The notes: a model not told the origin generated them from the letters alone. A stretch of 64,000 nucleotides of DNA from Planctomycetota bacterium (GCA_019456145.1 VRUL01000006.1:1-64000), one strand, 5' to 3'; counted from the first letter of the stretch, positions 8,706 through 18,189 are shown. A program made the numbers and translations.

Positions 8706-10493
8706 TTGAAATCAAAAACCTTCATAAGAAGTGCCGGGGTGGTTGTTGTCCTTGGCGCTATTTGCGTTTTGATCCCCAGCTTTCTGACGCATGCCGAACA
8801 AGGTTCGCAAACAGGCCTATGGTATAGCGTCATCCCTCCGTTACTGGCTATCGTGCTGGCCTTTCTGACGCGCCATGTCCTTCTGAGTCTGGGAGCTGCC
8901 ATTGTAGTAGGCGGATTTCTCACTCAGGTTCCACAGGCTCCGTTGAGCGCGGTCGCCTGGTTGGAGGGACTACAAGCGGCAGGTATGTTTGTTGTCGGCA
9001 GTGTTACAAACAAAATAAACCTTCAGATCCTTTCGTTTATCCCGCCCATCTTTGTGATGATAGAGATTGTCGTTGCCTCAGGAGGTTTCAAAGGAATCAT
9101 CAACTGGCTCTTGAAGTGGGTCAAGGGCGGAAAATCCGCTCAGACTGCTACCGCCCTGATGGGAATAATATGCTTCATAGACGACTACACTAATGCCATA
9201 GTTGTGGGCTCGATGATGCAGCCAATCACGGACAGGTTTCGCGTCAGCCGTGAGAAACTTGCCTTTCTTGTTGACGCGACCAGCGCTCCTATCGCAGGAC
9301 TGGCGGTCATCAGTACCTGGATTGCCTATGAGGTCAGTCTTCTTGATGCTGTTGGGCGGGAGTTAGGTGTTGGCAAGAGCGGCTATTCAATGTTCTTTGA
9401 TGCGCTGAGTTTTCGCTTCTATTGTCTCTTGATGATTGTGTTTGTTTTTGTACATATCCTCATGGGTCGTGAATTTGGGCCGATGAAAGCCGCACAGGAA
9501 AAAGCGCGAGCCAAAGAGCCGCTCGAAGAAGACGAAGTTCCCCTATCCGAAACTCTTACCGATTCGACTCTAAAGCCATCGGCTAAGAGGCCCGGGCGGG
9601 CGCTAAACGCCTTGATTCCCTTAGCCGGTCTACTGATTTTTAATATTACAGGCCTTTGGTTCGACGGAACTGCTAAATTAGAACAAGACATGCTCGAATG
9701 GCAGGCCCAAAGCCTTAATACTCCCGTAGAAAGTATGCCCCCAAAACCTGTTGATATTGAAGCTCTTTCTCCTGTAAGCTGGGTCTATTGGCGGCAGGTT
9801 ATAGGCCACGTACAAAACAGTCCCATGGTTCTTTCTTGTGCTGCGTTATTTGGCCTGATGCTGGCTTTGATTTGCGCCAGGCTCTCTGGTTCGCTGAAAT
9901 TTTCCGTTATGCGCAGATGTTTTTGGCAGGGCTTCAAGAGGGCTATGATTCCTATCGTTATACTGATTCTTGCATGGTCGCTTAAGAATTGCTGTGATAG
10001 TTTGAAGACCGGAAAGTTTTTGGCATCAATTCTGGCAGGTAGAGTTTCACCTTCCTGGTTCCCCCCGATTCTTTTTCTTACCGCCTCCGTGACCTCGTTT
10101 GCAACCGGTACCAGTTATGGAACAATGGCCATTCTAATCCCGACTGCCGTTCCGGTTGCCTTTGCGCTCGATGGAGACACTTATGGTCTGACCACGATGA
10201 TAAGCTTAGGTGCGGTTTTGGATGGCGCGATCTTCGGAGATCATTGCTCACCCATCTCCGACACGACAATTATGAGTTCCATTGCCTCTTCCTGCAATCA
10301 CATAGACCACGTTCGCACGCAATTGCCCTACAGTCTGTTTGTCGCCGCCCTTGCTTTGCTCTTTGCTTATCTTCCCAGTGCTTTAGGCCTTGCGCCTGCT
10401 TGGAGCATGGCCCTGGCAGTGATAATAATGCTCTGCTTTTTTATCATCCTGACACGATACAGCAGAAAAAAAGCTGATTCCACCCCTTCTTAA
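8706..10493 (+). CDS. nhaC: Na+/H+ antiporter, NhaC family
   Basis: 595-residue polytopic membrane protein, by inspection about a dozen hydrophobic segments. It exchanges Na+ for protons at the inner membrane. Family signatures include CFIDDYTNA near residue 155, GTSYGTMAILIP, and GAIFGDHCSPISDTT in the C-terminal half, which is characteristic of NhaC. A hydrophilic, charged loop lies at about 260-300. The start is TTG at 8706 with AAGGA upstream; I see no ATG that would be better. Its position between two sugar-oxidation clusters and in the same window as an RNF complex suggests a sodium-based energy economy. This is inference from context. Confidence 0.88.
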   Translation: MKSKTFIRSAGVVVVLGAICVLIPSFLTHAEQGSQTGLWYSVIPPLLAIVLAFLTRHVLLSLGAAIVVGGFLTQVPQAPLSAVAWLEGLQAAGMFVVGSVTNKINLQILSFIPPIFVMIEIVVASGGFKGIINWLLKWVKGGKSAQTATALMGIICFIDDYTNAIVVGSMMQPITDRFRVSREKLAFLVDATSAPIAGLAVISTWIAYEVSLLDAVGRELGVGKSGYSMFFDALSFRFYCLLMIVFVFVHILMGREFGPMKAAQEKARAKEPLEEDEVPLSETLTDSTLKPSAKRPGRALNALIPLAGLLIFNITGLWFDGTAKLEQDMLEWQAQSLNTPVESMPPKPVDIEALSPVSWVYWRQVIGHVQNSPMVLSCAALFGLMLALICARLSGSLKFSVMRRCFWQGFKRAMIPIVILILAWSLKNCCDSLKTGKFLASILAGRVSPSWFPPILFLTASVTSFATGTSYGTMAILIPTAVPVAFALDGDTYGLTTMISLGAVLDGAIFGDHCSPISDTTIMSSIASSCNHIDHVRTQLPYSLFVAALALLFAYLPSALGLAPAWSMALAVIIMLCFFIILTRYSRKKADSTPS

Positions 10494-10680
10494 TTACATT
10501 TAAAAAGTCATACTGAGGTGGCGGTGAGGTGCCAAAGGCAGGTCGCTGGTAGTAATTGGCCATAAAATGAAGTGGAACTTTTCGGTTAATTTGAGTATTA
10601 TGGCACTTCGTGAATTCTGGAGGTTTTTACATGTAGCTTGATTGATGAATACTTACACACGTTTTTATGGAAGTACTTGT

Positions 10681-12054
10681 ATGAAAAATCAGAAAAGCAA
10701 TACCAAGAGACAGGCCGATCAAATATCTCGACGAGGTTTCATTAGTAGCTCGGCTGCGGCGGTAGCGTCCTTTACGATTGTCCCCCGCCATGTCCTGGGA
10801 GGACCGGGCAGCATACCGCCGAGTGAAAAGCTCAATATAGCCGGCATCGGAGTAGGGGGGCAGGGAAGTTGGGATCTCGATAACGTCAGTAGTGAGAATA
10901 TTGTCGCCCTTTGTGATGTGGATTTAAAACATGCCGCCGGCACTTTCAAACGTTACCCCAGGGCAAAAAAATACAGCGATTTCAGAAAGATGTTGGAAAA
11001 AGAAAAAAACATCGATGCGGTCGTAGTTGCCACGCCTGACCACACGCACGCTGTCGCCACTATGATGGCCATCAAAATGGGAAAGCACACCTATTGTGAA
11101 AAACCGCTGACTCGAACAGTCTATGAGGCCCGAGCTATAGCCAAAGCAGCCCGTGAAGCTAAGGTTGCTACTCAAATGGGAAACCAGGGTATGGCGTTTG
11201 AGGGAAACCGTCTTATCAATGAATGGCTCTGGGATGGCGCTATCGGCCCGGTTCGCGAGGTGCACGCATGGTCCGACAGGCCAACCCACAACGGAAAGCT
11301 GTTCTGGGCCCAGGGAGTAGACCGGCCCAAGGATACGCCGCCTGTTCCTTCAACTCTGGAATGGGACCTCTGGCTGGGTCCTGCGCCATACAGACCTTAT
11401 CATCCGGCTTATGTGCCGTTCAAATGGCGAGGCTGGTGGGATTTCGGTTCGGGAGGATTAGGGGACATGGGTATACACAATTTGGCTCCTGTATTCTCGG
11501 CCTTGAAACTCACGGCACCGGCCAGTGTGCATTCCAGCTCGACCTTGTGTAATAACGAAACTCTCCCTCTTGCCTCGACAGTGCATTATGAATTCCCTGC
11601 CCGCGGTGATATGCCGCCGGTCAAGCTGCATTGGTACGATGGTGGTATGTTACCCCCGCGTCCGGATGAGCTGGAAGAGAAGCGCCAGTTGTCACGCGAG
11701 GATGGTTTAATCTTTGTAGGTGATAAAGGCAAAATGTACGTTGAGGGCTGGGGCGGTAACAGTCCACGGCTGATTCCTGAAACAAAAATGAAAGCATATA
11801 AAAGGCCGCCGAAGACACTGCCTCGTTCCATCGGCCACCACAAAGAGTGGATTCAGGCCTGCAAGAAGGGTACTCCGACGCGTTCTAATTTTGACTTCGC
11901 CGGACCTCTTACAGAAGCCGTTATGCTCGGCACAGTTTCTATTCGAACCGGCGGTAAAAAACTAATCTGGGATAGTGAAAACCTAAAGGTCACTAACGTA
12001 CCTGCGGCCAATGAATATCTCCACTATCAGTATCGCAAGGGATGGACGTTATAG
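10681..12054 (+). CDS. Gfo/Idh/MocA family oxidoreductase, Tat-exported
   Basis: 457 residues from the ATG at 10681, chosen because the Tat motif SRRGF (residues 16-20) then sits at a normal distance; ATG at 10645 is possible. The Rossmann motif GIGVGGQG is at about 55-62, EKP at 140-142, and the C-terminal domain has WDLWLGP and GDMGIHNLAP. It probably oxidises a sugar or polyol with NAD(P) in the periplasm. First gene of a four-gene unit with the MttB homologue (20-bp gap), the PmoA-like gene and a second Gfo/Idh. A strong GGAGG at 10619-10623 lies ahead of an ATG-TAG start-stop pair (10631-10636) and is out of frame with this gene. Confidence 0.9.
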   Translation: MKNQKSNTKRQADQISRRGFISSSAAAVASFTIVPRHVLGGPGSIPPSEKLNIAGIGVGGQGSWDLDNVSSENIVALCDVDLKHAAGTFKRYPRAKKYSDFRKMLEKEKNIDAVVVATPDHTHAVATMMAIKMGKHTYCEKPLTRTVYEARAIAKAAREAKVATQMGNQGMAFEGNRLINEWLWDGAIGPVREVHAWSDRPTHNGKLFWAQGVDRPKDTPPVPSTLEWDLWLGPAPYRPYHPAYVPFKWRGWWDFGSGGLGDMGIHNLAPVFSALKLTAPASVHSSSTLCNNETLPLASTVHYEFPARGDMPPVKLHWYDGGMLPPRPDELEEKRQLSREDGLIFVGDKGKMYVEGWGGNSPRLIPETKMKAYKRPPKTLPRSIGHHKEWIQACKKGTPTRSNFDFAGPLTEAVMLGTVSIRTGGKKLIWDSENLKVTNVPAANEYLHYQYRKGWTL

Positions 12055-12074
12055 TCAGCTTGTAAATTCACAAT

Positions 12075-13508
12075 ATGGCAAAAATTCATACAAAAATTTT
12101 GTCCGACGCCGAAATTCAAACCATACACGATGCCAGTCTGGCCATTCTTAAAAAGACCGGTATTAAGATTCACCACGATGAGGTGTTGAAGCTCGTAGGC
12201 CAGGCCGGTGCCGGAATTAATAAGGATAGTAAGATTGCGCATTTGCCTGAGCAGTTGGTTATGGACTGTATCGCTAAAGCAAAAAAGCAATATATCCTCT
12301 ATGGGCGTGATTTACAGTGCACTGCCCGTTTTGGTTATGGTGATTTCATCTTGATGTCCAGCCCCGGCCAGTATGGATGGATAGACTCGCAGACCGGCCG
12401 ACTTCGCTCGGCCACAATACAGGATGCACGTGACGCAATTTGTTTGGGAGATGCTCTGCCCAATATCAATATAGTGGGATCAATGGCTCAGCCTGAAGAA
12501 ATCACTGAAACGTATAGGGAGGTTTTTTTGACGGCCGAGCTCGTGAAAGGAACGTGCAAGCCAACACGCACCTGGGTTTTCAATCGCCGTACGGCTCGTT
12601 ACGTCCTGGAGATATATCGCACTATTGCGGGTGGCGATGCAGCGCTGCGGGAGCATCCTATGACTGAAGCTTTCCTGGAACCGATTAGCCCGCTCCAGTT
12701 GCCGCACGATGGCCTTGATGCTATGATTGAGTTTGTAAAGGCTGGTCAGCCGGTCAGCATCGGCCCGATGGCGATGGTCTCTGGAACCGCACCGGCTACA
12801 TTGGCCGGCACGTTAGCGCAGGAAAACGCTGAAATTCTTGCCACCGTAGTTATCTCCCAACTTTTGGCGCCGGGTACACCAGTAACGTATGGCGGAATCC
12901 CTCACATTATGGACCCGGCCACAGGAATTTGTTCGTTTGGCTCACCTGAACAGATGTTAATGGCTGTTGCTATGGTGCAGATGGGACGTTTTTATGGTTT
13001 TCCGGTGTATATCAATGTGGGCCTCACCGATGCAAAAGTTCTCGACGTCCAGGCTGGTATTGAAAAAGGTTCTTCTATGATGTTAGGAGCATTGGCCGGT
13101 GCCGATACCTTCGGACATGCCGGTATCTGTGGAACCGACCACGGTGCGGGTCTGCCCTGGCTGGTAATCGACGACGAACTTATGGCGTATGTAAAAAGAG
13201 TCGTGCGAGGCTTTAAAGTTAATACCGTCACTGTTGCCACCGAAGTCGTTGATACCGTTGGTCCGGCTGGTACTTTTCTCGCTGAGGAACATACGGTCAA
13301 GCATTTCCGTGACGAACTCTGGCTGTCCGGTCAAGCCTGGACAAGGGCCCCTTGGGATGTTTGGGAAAACCAGGGACGTAGCTCAATGGCCAATCGTGCT
13401 CTCGACAGGGCGGAGAATATTTTGGCGACACATAAGGCCGAGCCTATAGATGAGGCCTTAGCCAGTGAAATCGACCATATCGTCGAATGCGCAAAAAACC
13501 AGTTATGA
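12075..13508 (+). CDS. MttB/MtgB-type methyltransferase homologue (non-pyrrolysine)
   Basis: 477 residues, matching the trimethylamine methyltransferase superfamily (COG5598) along its whole length: N-terminal HDASLAILKKTG, central PGQYGWID, and C-terminal GADTFGHAGICGTDHG. True MttB uses an in-frame amber codon for pyrrolysine. None is present here, which is typical of the MtgB-like relatives that demethylate quaternary amines such as glycine betaine and pass the methyl to a corrinoid protein. No corrinoid protein or reductive activator is encoded nearby. It lies 20 bp after a Gfo/Idh gene, so the substrate may be a methylated compound also handled by the oxidoreductases. The ribosome site is weak, suggesting coupling to the upstream gene. 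Confidence 0.85.
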   Translation: MAKIHTKILSDAEIQTIHDASLAILKKTGIKIHHDEVLKLVGQAGAGINKDSKIAHLPEQLVMDCIAKAKKQYILYGRDLQCTARFGYGDFILMSSPGQYGWIDSQTGRLRSATIQDARDAICLGDALPNINIVGSMAQPEEITETYREVFLTAELVKGTCKPTRTWVFNRRTARYVLEIYRTIAGGDAALREHPMTEAFLEPISPLQLPHDGLDAMIEFVKAGQPVSIGPMAMVSGTAPATLAGTLAQENAEILATVVISQLLAPGTPVTYGGIPHIMDPATGICSFGSPEQMLMAVAMVQMGRFYGFPVYINVGLTDAKVLDVQAGIEKGSSMMLGALAGADTFGHAGICGTDHGAGLPWLVIDDELMAYVKRVVRGFKVNTVTVATEVVDTVGPAGTFLAEEHTVKHFRDELWLSGQAWTRAPWDVWENQGRSSMANRALDRAENILATHKAEPIDEALASEIDHIVECAKNQL

Positions 13509-13573
13509 GATGCTCGGATTAGGTACAGTGATAATGAGAATGATACCTGGTATTTACATTTAGAGGAATATTT

Positions 13574-14659
13574 ATGATTTTGACAAAATTTCAGAGAGAA
13601 TACATGAACGTTCATACAAGGGATTTTCTATTTATGAAAAAGATTATTTCAGTTCTGTCCATAGCTATATTTGTTGTCCCGGTGTTGGCCCGACAAGATA
13701 AGCCGAAGGTGCAGCTTATAGAACGTGATAGCAAAATTGATGTTATGATTAGTGGGAAGCTTTTTACCAGCTACGTCTATGGAAGCGAACTGACAAAGCC
13801 TGTCTTGGTTCCGGTGCGTACACCTTCGGGCATTGAAGTCAATCGTAGGCGCCTACTGACCGAAGCAGAAGGCGCAAGTACGGACCATCCCCACCATGTG
13901 GGTATTTTCTTTGCTGTTGACAAGGTAAACGGGACTAAATTTTGGAACAACACTGCTCCGCCGCCCCAAATCAAACACATTAAGATAACGGAACTTGCCA
14001 GCGGGACCGGCAAGGGGAAACTTTCAACCATCATGCACTGGATAGATAATGACGGCCGAGTTGTATTGGAAGAAAAAAGGAGCATGATTTTTCTTGCCGA
14101 CGAATATGAAAACGAATATGCTATCGACTTCAGCATGGACCTTACCGCCAAAGACACAAAGGTGGTATTTGATGATATCGAGGAAGGCATGTTCGCGATT
14201 CGAGTTTCCGATTATTTAAGGCAGGGCAGTGTCAAGATAGACTCCAAATCCGGTCTGCCGATGCCAAAGGAATCGGTTGACGGAACAGGCACCTACTTTA
14301 GTTCAAACGGCGATGAAACAGCAAAAAATATATGGGGTAAGCGAGCGAGATGGGTCGCTTTGCAGGGAGCCAGAAAGGGAAAGATTGTTGGCGTTGCAAT
14401 TCTTAACCATCCGGCAAGTATAAACTATCCGACATATTGGCATGTCAGGAATTATGGTTTGTTTTCAGCCAATCCGCTTGGACAGGGAGATTTTCAAAGA
14501 CAAAGGCCCCGGCAATATCGAAAGAACAAAGTGATACCGCTTCGTCTGACACTTGAGCCGGGCGAAACGGCGCATTTTAGGTTTCTTGTGATTGTCTATG
14601 ACCGAGTAAGAACAAACCACCAAATAGAAAAGCGATTCGGAGAATTCGTAAAAAAGTAG
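13574..14659 (+). CDS. PmoA-like (DUF6807) secreted protein
   Basis: 361 residues. The signature DHPHHVGIFFAVDKVNG near residue 100 and FWNN match PF14100 (PmoA/DUF6807), a beta-sandwich family common in Planctomycetota and usually found with Gfo/Idh genes. The name is historical and does not imply methane oxidation. The signal peptide begins MKKIISVLSI at residue 21 (base 13634) and ends near LARQ. The start at 13574 has the better ribosome site (AGAGGA), and 13604 and 13634 are alternatives. Conserved histidines suggest metal or sugar binding, but the function is unknown. Confidence 0.82.
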   Translation: MILTKFQREYMNVHTRDFLFMKKIISVLSIAIFVVPVLARQDKPKVQLIERDSKIDVMISGKLFTSYVYGSELTKPVLVPVRTPSGIEVNRRRLLTEAEGASTDHPHHVGIFFAVDKVNGTKFWNNTAPPPQIKHIKITELASGTGKGKLSTIMHWIDNDGRVVLEEKRSMIFLADEYENEYAIDFSMDLTAKDTKVVFDDIEEGMFAIRVSDYLRQGSVKIDSKSGLPMPKESVDGTGTYFSSNGDETAKNIWGKRARWVALQGARKGKIVGVAILNHPASINYPTYWHVRNYGLFSANPLGQGDFQRQRPRQYRKNKVIPLRLTLEPGETAHFRFLVIVYDRVRTNHQIEKRFGEFVKK

Positions 14660-14749
14660 TTGGCAGGATACAATATAGTTTGTAATAATGGTCCATATTA
14701 AGAAGACTCGGTTGAGTCTAAAAGAACAGGTATAAAAAGGGGAAGGTTT

Positions 14750-16021
14750 ATGAAAAATATCACACGCCGAGATTTTGTGAAAAGCTCGATAGCTGGAGGC
14801 CTTGCTTTAGCAGCGCCGTTTTCCCGTGTACGGGGAGCAAACGATGACATCCGAGTTGCAGTAGCCGGTATTCGTGGCAGGGGTTGGGGGCTTGTGGGAG
14901 GTTTTCACGATGCTGCTGGAGTACGCGTTGTTGCGCTCTGCGATGTCGATGAAAAGGTTCTTGAAAGCCGGGTCAAGAGATTCAAAGACCGCAATGAAAA
15001 GGTCGATGGATATATCGACTATCGAAAGATGCTCGAAGATAAATCGATTGACATCGTGGCCATTGCGACGCCGGACCACTGGCATGTCCCTTTGGCTGCC
15101 TGGTCGGTCGTGGCAGGTAAAGATGTATACGTGGAAAAGCCTCTCAGCCACACCATCTCAGAAGGACGCTTGCTCGTGAATCTGGCTCGTAAGCACAACA
15201 GGATTATCCAGCACGGTACACAGGCCCGAAGTTCAAAAGGCATTATGAATGCAATTGAATACATGAAATCAGGCGAACTTGGAAAAATCCGAATGGCCAA
15301 GGCCATAAACAGCCAGCGGCGGGGCGAAATCGGCCGTCAGCCTGACAGCCCTGCACCACCTCACGTTCACTACGACCTCTGGCTCGGACCGGCTCCGAAA
15401 AGACCTTTCAACGTCAACAGATATCACTATAAGTGGCACTGGTGGTGGGATTATGGAACCGGCGATACAGGAAATGATGGCGTACACCAGATAGATATTG
15501 CCAGATGGGGACTGGGAGTTGAACTGCCCAAGGCTGTTACGTGCAGCGGGGGACAATTATGGTACGATGATGACCACGAGACACCCGACACACAGATTGC
15601 CACATTTGAGTACGATGACGTTTACTTGATGTATGAGATGAGGCTGTGGACGCCTTATCCTCAAGAGGGGCACGATAACGGCAATATTTTTTATGGTGAC
15701 AATGGGAAGGTGTCAATCGGCAGGGATGGCTGGCAGGTGATTTTCAAGGACGGCAAAAAAGGCCCGGGAGGCGAACGACTTAATGGGTCGCACACCGAAA
15801 ATTTCCTTCAGGCGGTACGCAGCCGTAAAGTCAGTAATCTCAACGCCGATGTCGAGGTCGGGCACCATTCTGCCGCCCTGTGCCACATGGCTAACATTGC
15901 CATGCGCGTCGGCAGGCGGCTCAAATTCGATACTAAGCGGGAAAAATTCATAGATGATGCCGGAGCAAATACATATTTGACTAAGCACTACCGCAAAGGC
16001 TATGAACTGCCAACGCTATGA
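14750..16021 (+). CDS. Gfo/Idh/MocA family oxidoreductase, Tat-exported
   Basis: 423 residues with a strong GGGGAAGG ribosome site. Tat motif TRRDF at 5-9, Rossmann segment VAVAGIRGRG at about 36-45, ATPDHWH at 106-112, EKP at 129-131, and the C-terminal YDLWLGP and WWWDYGTGDTGNDGVHQIDIARWG. This belongs to the large planctomycete subgroup of exported dehydrogenases with unknown sugar substrates. It ends the catabolic operon. It differs clearly in sequence from the two other Gfo/Idh proteins here, so the three are not recent duplicates. Confidence 0.92.
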   Translation: MKNITRRDFVKSSIAGGLALAAPFSRVRGANDDIRVAVAGIRGRGWGLVGGFHDAAGVRVVALCDVDEKVLESRVKRFKDRNEKVDGYIDYRKMLEDKSIDIVAIATPDHWHVPLAAWSVVAGKDVYVEKPLSHTISEGRLLVNLARKHNRIIQHGTQARSSKGIMNAIEYMKSGELGKIRMAKAINSQRRGEIGRQPDSPAPPHVHYDLWLGPAPKRPFNVNRYHYKWHWWWDYGTGDTGNDGVHQIDIARWGLGVELPKAVTCSGGQLWYDDDHETPDTQIATFEYDDVYLMYEMRLWTPYPQEGHDNGNIFYGDNGKVSIGRDGWQVIFKDGKKGPGGERLNGSHTENFLQAVRSRKVSNLNADVEVGHHSAALCHMANIAMRVGRRLKFDTKREKFIDDAGANTYLTKHYRKGYELPTL

Positions 16022-16043
16022 AATGGGCCGGGCACTGAAAAAT

Positions 16044-16087
16044 ATAGGACAAACCGCAGTTACGATGTGCTGTTCGACCTGTCCTAT
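16044..16087. terminator. inverted repeat between convergent genes
   Basis: Perfect 8-bp arms ATAGGACA (16044-16051) and TGTCCTAT (16080-16087) with a 28-nt loop, lying between the convergent Gfo/Idh and small membrane protein genes. There is no T run, so a termination role is only suggested by position. Confidence 0.3.
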
Positions 16088-16134
16088 CAGAAGCAAATCA
16101 AATTTTGTGGTATGGAAAAGCTCGCAAAACTCTC

Positions 16135-16440
16135 CTAACTGTCTGCTTGTGCCTCTCTTTGGATGTATTCTTGTTTTATAAAGTCTGCTGTATGCAAGGC
16201 CGCCGATTTGCCGAAATTAATAACCTTGTGCAATCCCTGGTTAAAAGCGGTTGCGAATTCGTCCGATTTTAATGCCCACTCAGCAAAACTCCTTTGGCCG
16301 GTTTGATTGCCTGTGTTTTGAGGCACAGGGGCAAGACAATATATCGCCGTTGCGAACCCGAAAAAGTACACTACAAGCAGAAAAATAAGCTTGTTTCTCC
16401 AACCCCATCTTAATGATTTGTTTCTATTTCTCCTTTTCAT
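16135..16440 (-). CDS. small single-pass membrane protein, unknown function
   Basis: 101 residues with a perfect GGAGG ribosome site seven bases before the ATG. The N-terminus is very basic (KRRNRNK), followed by one hydrophobic segment at about 18-36 (KLIFLLVVYFFGFATAIY), which predicts an N-in signal anchor. The remaining 65 residues are mildly amphipathic and would be periplasmic. I do not recognise the family beyond a general resemblance to short membrane proteins of this lineage. It faces the Gfo/Idh operon convergently. Confidence 0.72.
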   Translation of the reverse strand: MKRRNRNKSLRWGWRNKLIFLLVVYFFGFATAIYCLAPVPQNTGNQTGQRSFAEWALKSDEFATAFNQGLHKVINFGKSAALHTADFIKQEYIQREAQADS

Positions 16441-17062
16441 CTTTGGGTCCTCCTAAAAATTGCTAACGACAAAATCCCCCTGTTTCGGGTTTATAAGATA
16501 TTATACCATAAATCAGGGCACAGAGGGGCTAATTCGTGATTTACTGCTAAGTTGGCCCCGTGAGAAAAAAAGAGCCGATATGTGTAAATTATCTGGCCAC
16601 CAAAAGCGTGTTCGTTCCGGCCTGTAGCTTCCGAAAAAAAGCTTTTTTCGGACCTACCTGGAAAATCAGTATATCTTTGATCGCCTCTGATCCGGATGTT
16701 TTGCTTCTACGCGGAACTTTTTATATACTTTATGTAGACCACAGAAGTAGCTGCAAATCTATTTTGCTGGGTGATTTTTTCTGACCGGAAAAATGAAACC
16801 CTTAGAAGTCAGAGGCGAAGTTCTTGCTATTCTGTTTGGCAGCTTTATACATGCCGCTGTTCACTATGTCTAAAGATTATAAGCACATTCAGGGTGCTGT
16901 TAATCTTTCCAGAAAGTAGATAACGTGTTTGTTGCTCCCGGAAGATATATCGGACGGGGTAGGCTTCGAACACAGCGGCATCCGGGGAAAAAAGAACTTC
17001 CTCACGTCTTTGCTATTGAAGAAAGATCATTAATATTTCATACACATGGGGGTGTTACTGTT
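16441..17062. other. 620-bp intergenic region
   Basis: No convincing gene. It contains a perfect hairpin at 16630-16652 (10-bp arms TCCGAAAAAA/TTTTTTCGGA) and a plausible sigma-70 promoter on the plus strand, TTGCTT (16701-16706), 17 bp, TATACT (16724-16729). This implies a leader of over 300 nt for the gene at 17063 or a small RNA. A frame at 16560-16784 lacks a ribosome site and recognisable motifs. Confidence 0.4.
16701..16729 (+). promoter_or_regulatory. candidate sigma-70 promoter
   Basis: TTGCTT, 17-bp spacer, TATACT. The nearest plus-strand gene starts at 17063, so a long 5' leader or a separate small transcript would result. Confidence 0.35.
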
Positions 17063-17497
17063 ATGAATAAAAAAGAAAAGCTGCGGAGAGCTGTATTTTC
17101 TCTGGCGATATGTGTAGGTATTTTCTGTGCATGGTGCTGTGTTCTGTTAATGGCTGGAGAGTATAACTCGGCACGCCACAAATTGGATGTTCACAAGCAG
17201 GAGGTTCAGGGATGGGAAGCCTGCCGTCTAACTAAGCCAAGTTATTTTAAGAGCAACTCTGAGGTGGTGAGTTCCTGCCTGAAAAACTTTAACCAGGCAA
17301 AGGACAATTTCTGGTTGAGCCTTCCCAGAGGACAATTGGTTGGATTGTTCGCGTTAGCAGCTTTGGGAAGTGCTGTTGCCGGAGGCCTGGCTACATGGAT
17401 TGTTGTCTGGCTCGGTGGTCTGACTATTTATAAAACTATTAGGCTGCTGGCCCTTTGCTTTCGGTTTAGGTCGAGCAGGCAGCAGGTGAATAGCTAA
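17063..17497 (+). CDS. two-pass membrane protein, unknown function
   Basis: 144 residues from ATG 17063, preceded by GGGGGTG; the frame is open further upstream but that part has no recognisable features. Hydrophobic segments at about 10-31 and 92-125 flank a soluble loop with two cysteines (EACRL and SSCLK) that could form an exported disulfide. The C-terminus is basic and ends RSSRQQVNS. The family is unknown. It precedes a STAS gene by about 370 bp, so co-transcription is doubtful. Confidence 0.6.
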   Translation: MNKKEKLRRAVFSLAICVGIFCAWCCVLLMAGEYNSARHKLDVHKQEVQGWEACRLTKPSYFKSNSEVVSSCLKNFNQAKDNFWLSLPRGQLVGLFALAALGSAVAGGLATWIVVWLGGLTIYKTIRLLALCFRFRSSRQQVNS

Positions 17498-17865
17498 TCC
17501 AGCGAAGGCAGAGTACATGATTAGCGAAATCATGTTTGTCAGAGTCTTACAGGAATGCTCGTGTCAAAACCAACTTGAATTCTGTTGGTACAGGTTGGTG
17601 AACTTTCGTGGACAACTACAGTAGTGGCCATGAAGTAATCGGAGATAGAGGTTACGCAGAATATTTTGGAAAGAATATAACTTGCGAAGTAGTGTGGGAT
17701 TAATCGGCAGAATTGGGCCCAATCTTCAGGTTTTAAAAGAGCCGATAAGGTCTAACCTGTACTTGGCGATGTTATTGGTCTAAATATTGCATGGATGACT
17801 TTTGTGCCGATTCTTGTCTCATAACCGTAACATATAAAGGCTCTGGGTTAAATAGGGATACAAAA
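17498..17865. other. intergenic region with small hairpin
   Basis: Contains a perfect hairpin 17515-17535 (ACATGATT/AATCATGT, 5-nt loop) just after the membrane protein gene, which may be a weak terminator. Otherwise nothing recognisable. Confidence 0.35.
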
Positions 17866-18189
17866 ATGATAAATGCAAATTTATCACACGGTACTATGCT
17901 TGTTGATTTGGCTCCTGAACCGCAAATGTGTGACGAGCTGGAAACCATCAGCGGGAACATGCGTACTATGGGGGAGTGTAATGTAGTGGTTGATTTTTCT
18001 AATGCAGATATTGTAACTGCTTCGAGCCTCTCGAAACTGCTGAAGTTGCGGAAGCTCTTGATAGATTCCGGACGTCGCCTTATTCTTTGCGGACTTGCCG
18101 GCAACACCAGAAGTGTTTTTACAAAGACCGCCCTTGACCGTGTTTTTGAATTTGCTGCGGATAAATCTGTAGTCGTAACTGGTGCCTGA
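17866..18189 (+). CDS. STAS-domain protein (anti-anti-sigma factor-like)
   Basis: 107 residues. The core VVVDFSNADIVTASSLSKLLKLRKLL followed by RRLILCGLAG is the beta-strand and helix pattern of STAS domains. The SS pair at the helix start is where the regulatory serine normally lies. Such proteins bind an anti-sigma kinase and are switched by phosphorylation. No kinase or sigma gene is near. Start 17866 follows AGGGAT; a start at 17791 would add 25 residues unlike the family. Divergent or partial STAS proteins can also sense ligands, so the sigma link is inference. Confidence 0.72.
   Translation: MINANLSHGTMLVDLAPEPQMCDELETISGNMRTMGECNVVVDFSNADIVTASSLSKLLKLRKLLIDSGRRLILCGLAGNTRSVFTKTALDRVFEFAADKSVVVTGA

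Noticed and set aside
12075..13508. Possible pyrrolysine-containing MttB
   Set aside because: The reading frame has no internal TAG and is full length, and no pyl genes are near; it fits the non-pyrrolysine branch.
16560..16784. 74-codon frame starting with GTG
   Set aside because: No ribosome site and its start overlaps hairpin-rich non-coding DNA; no family resemblance.
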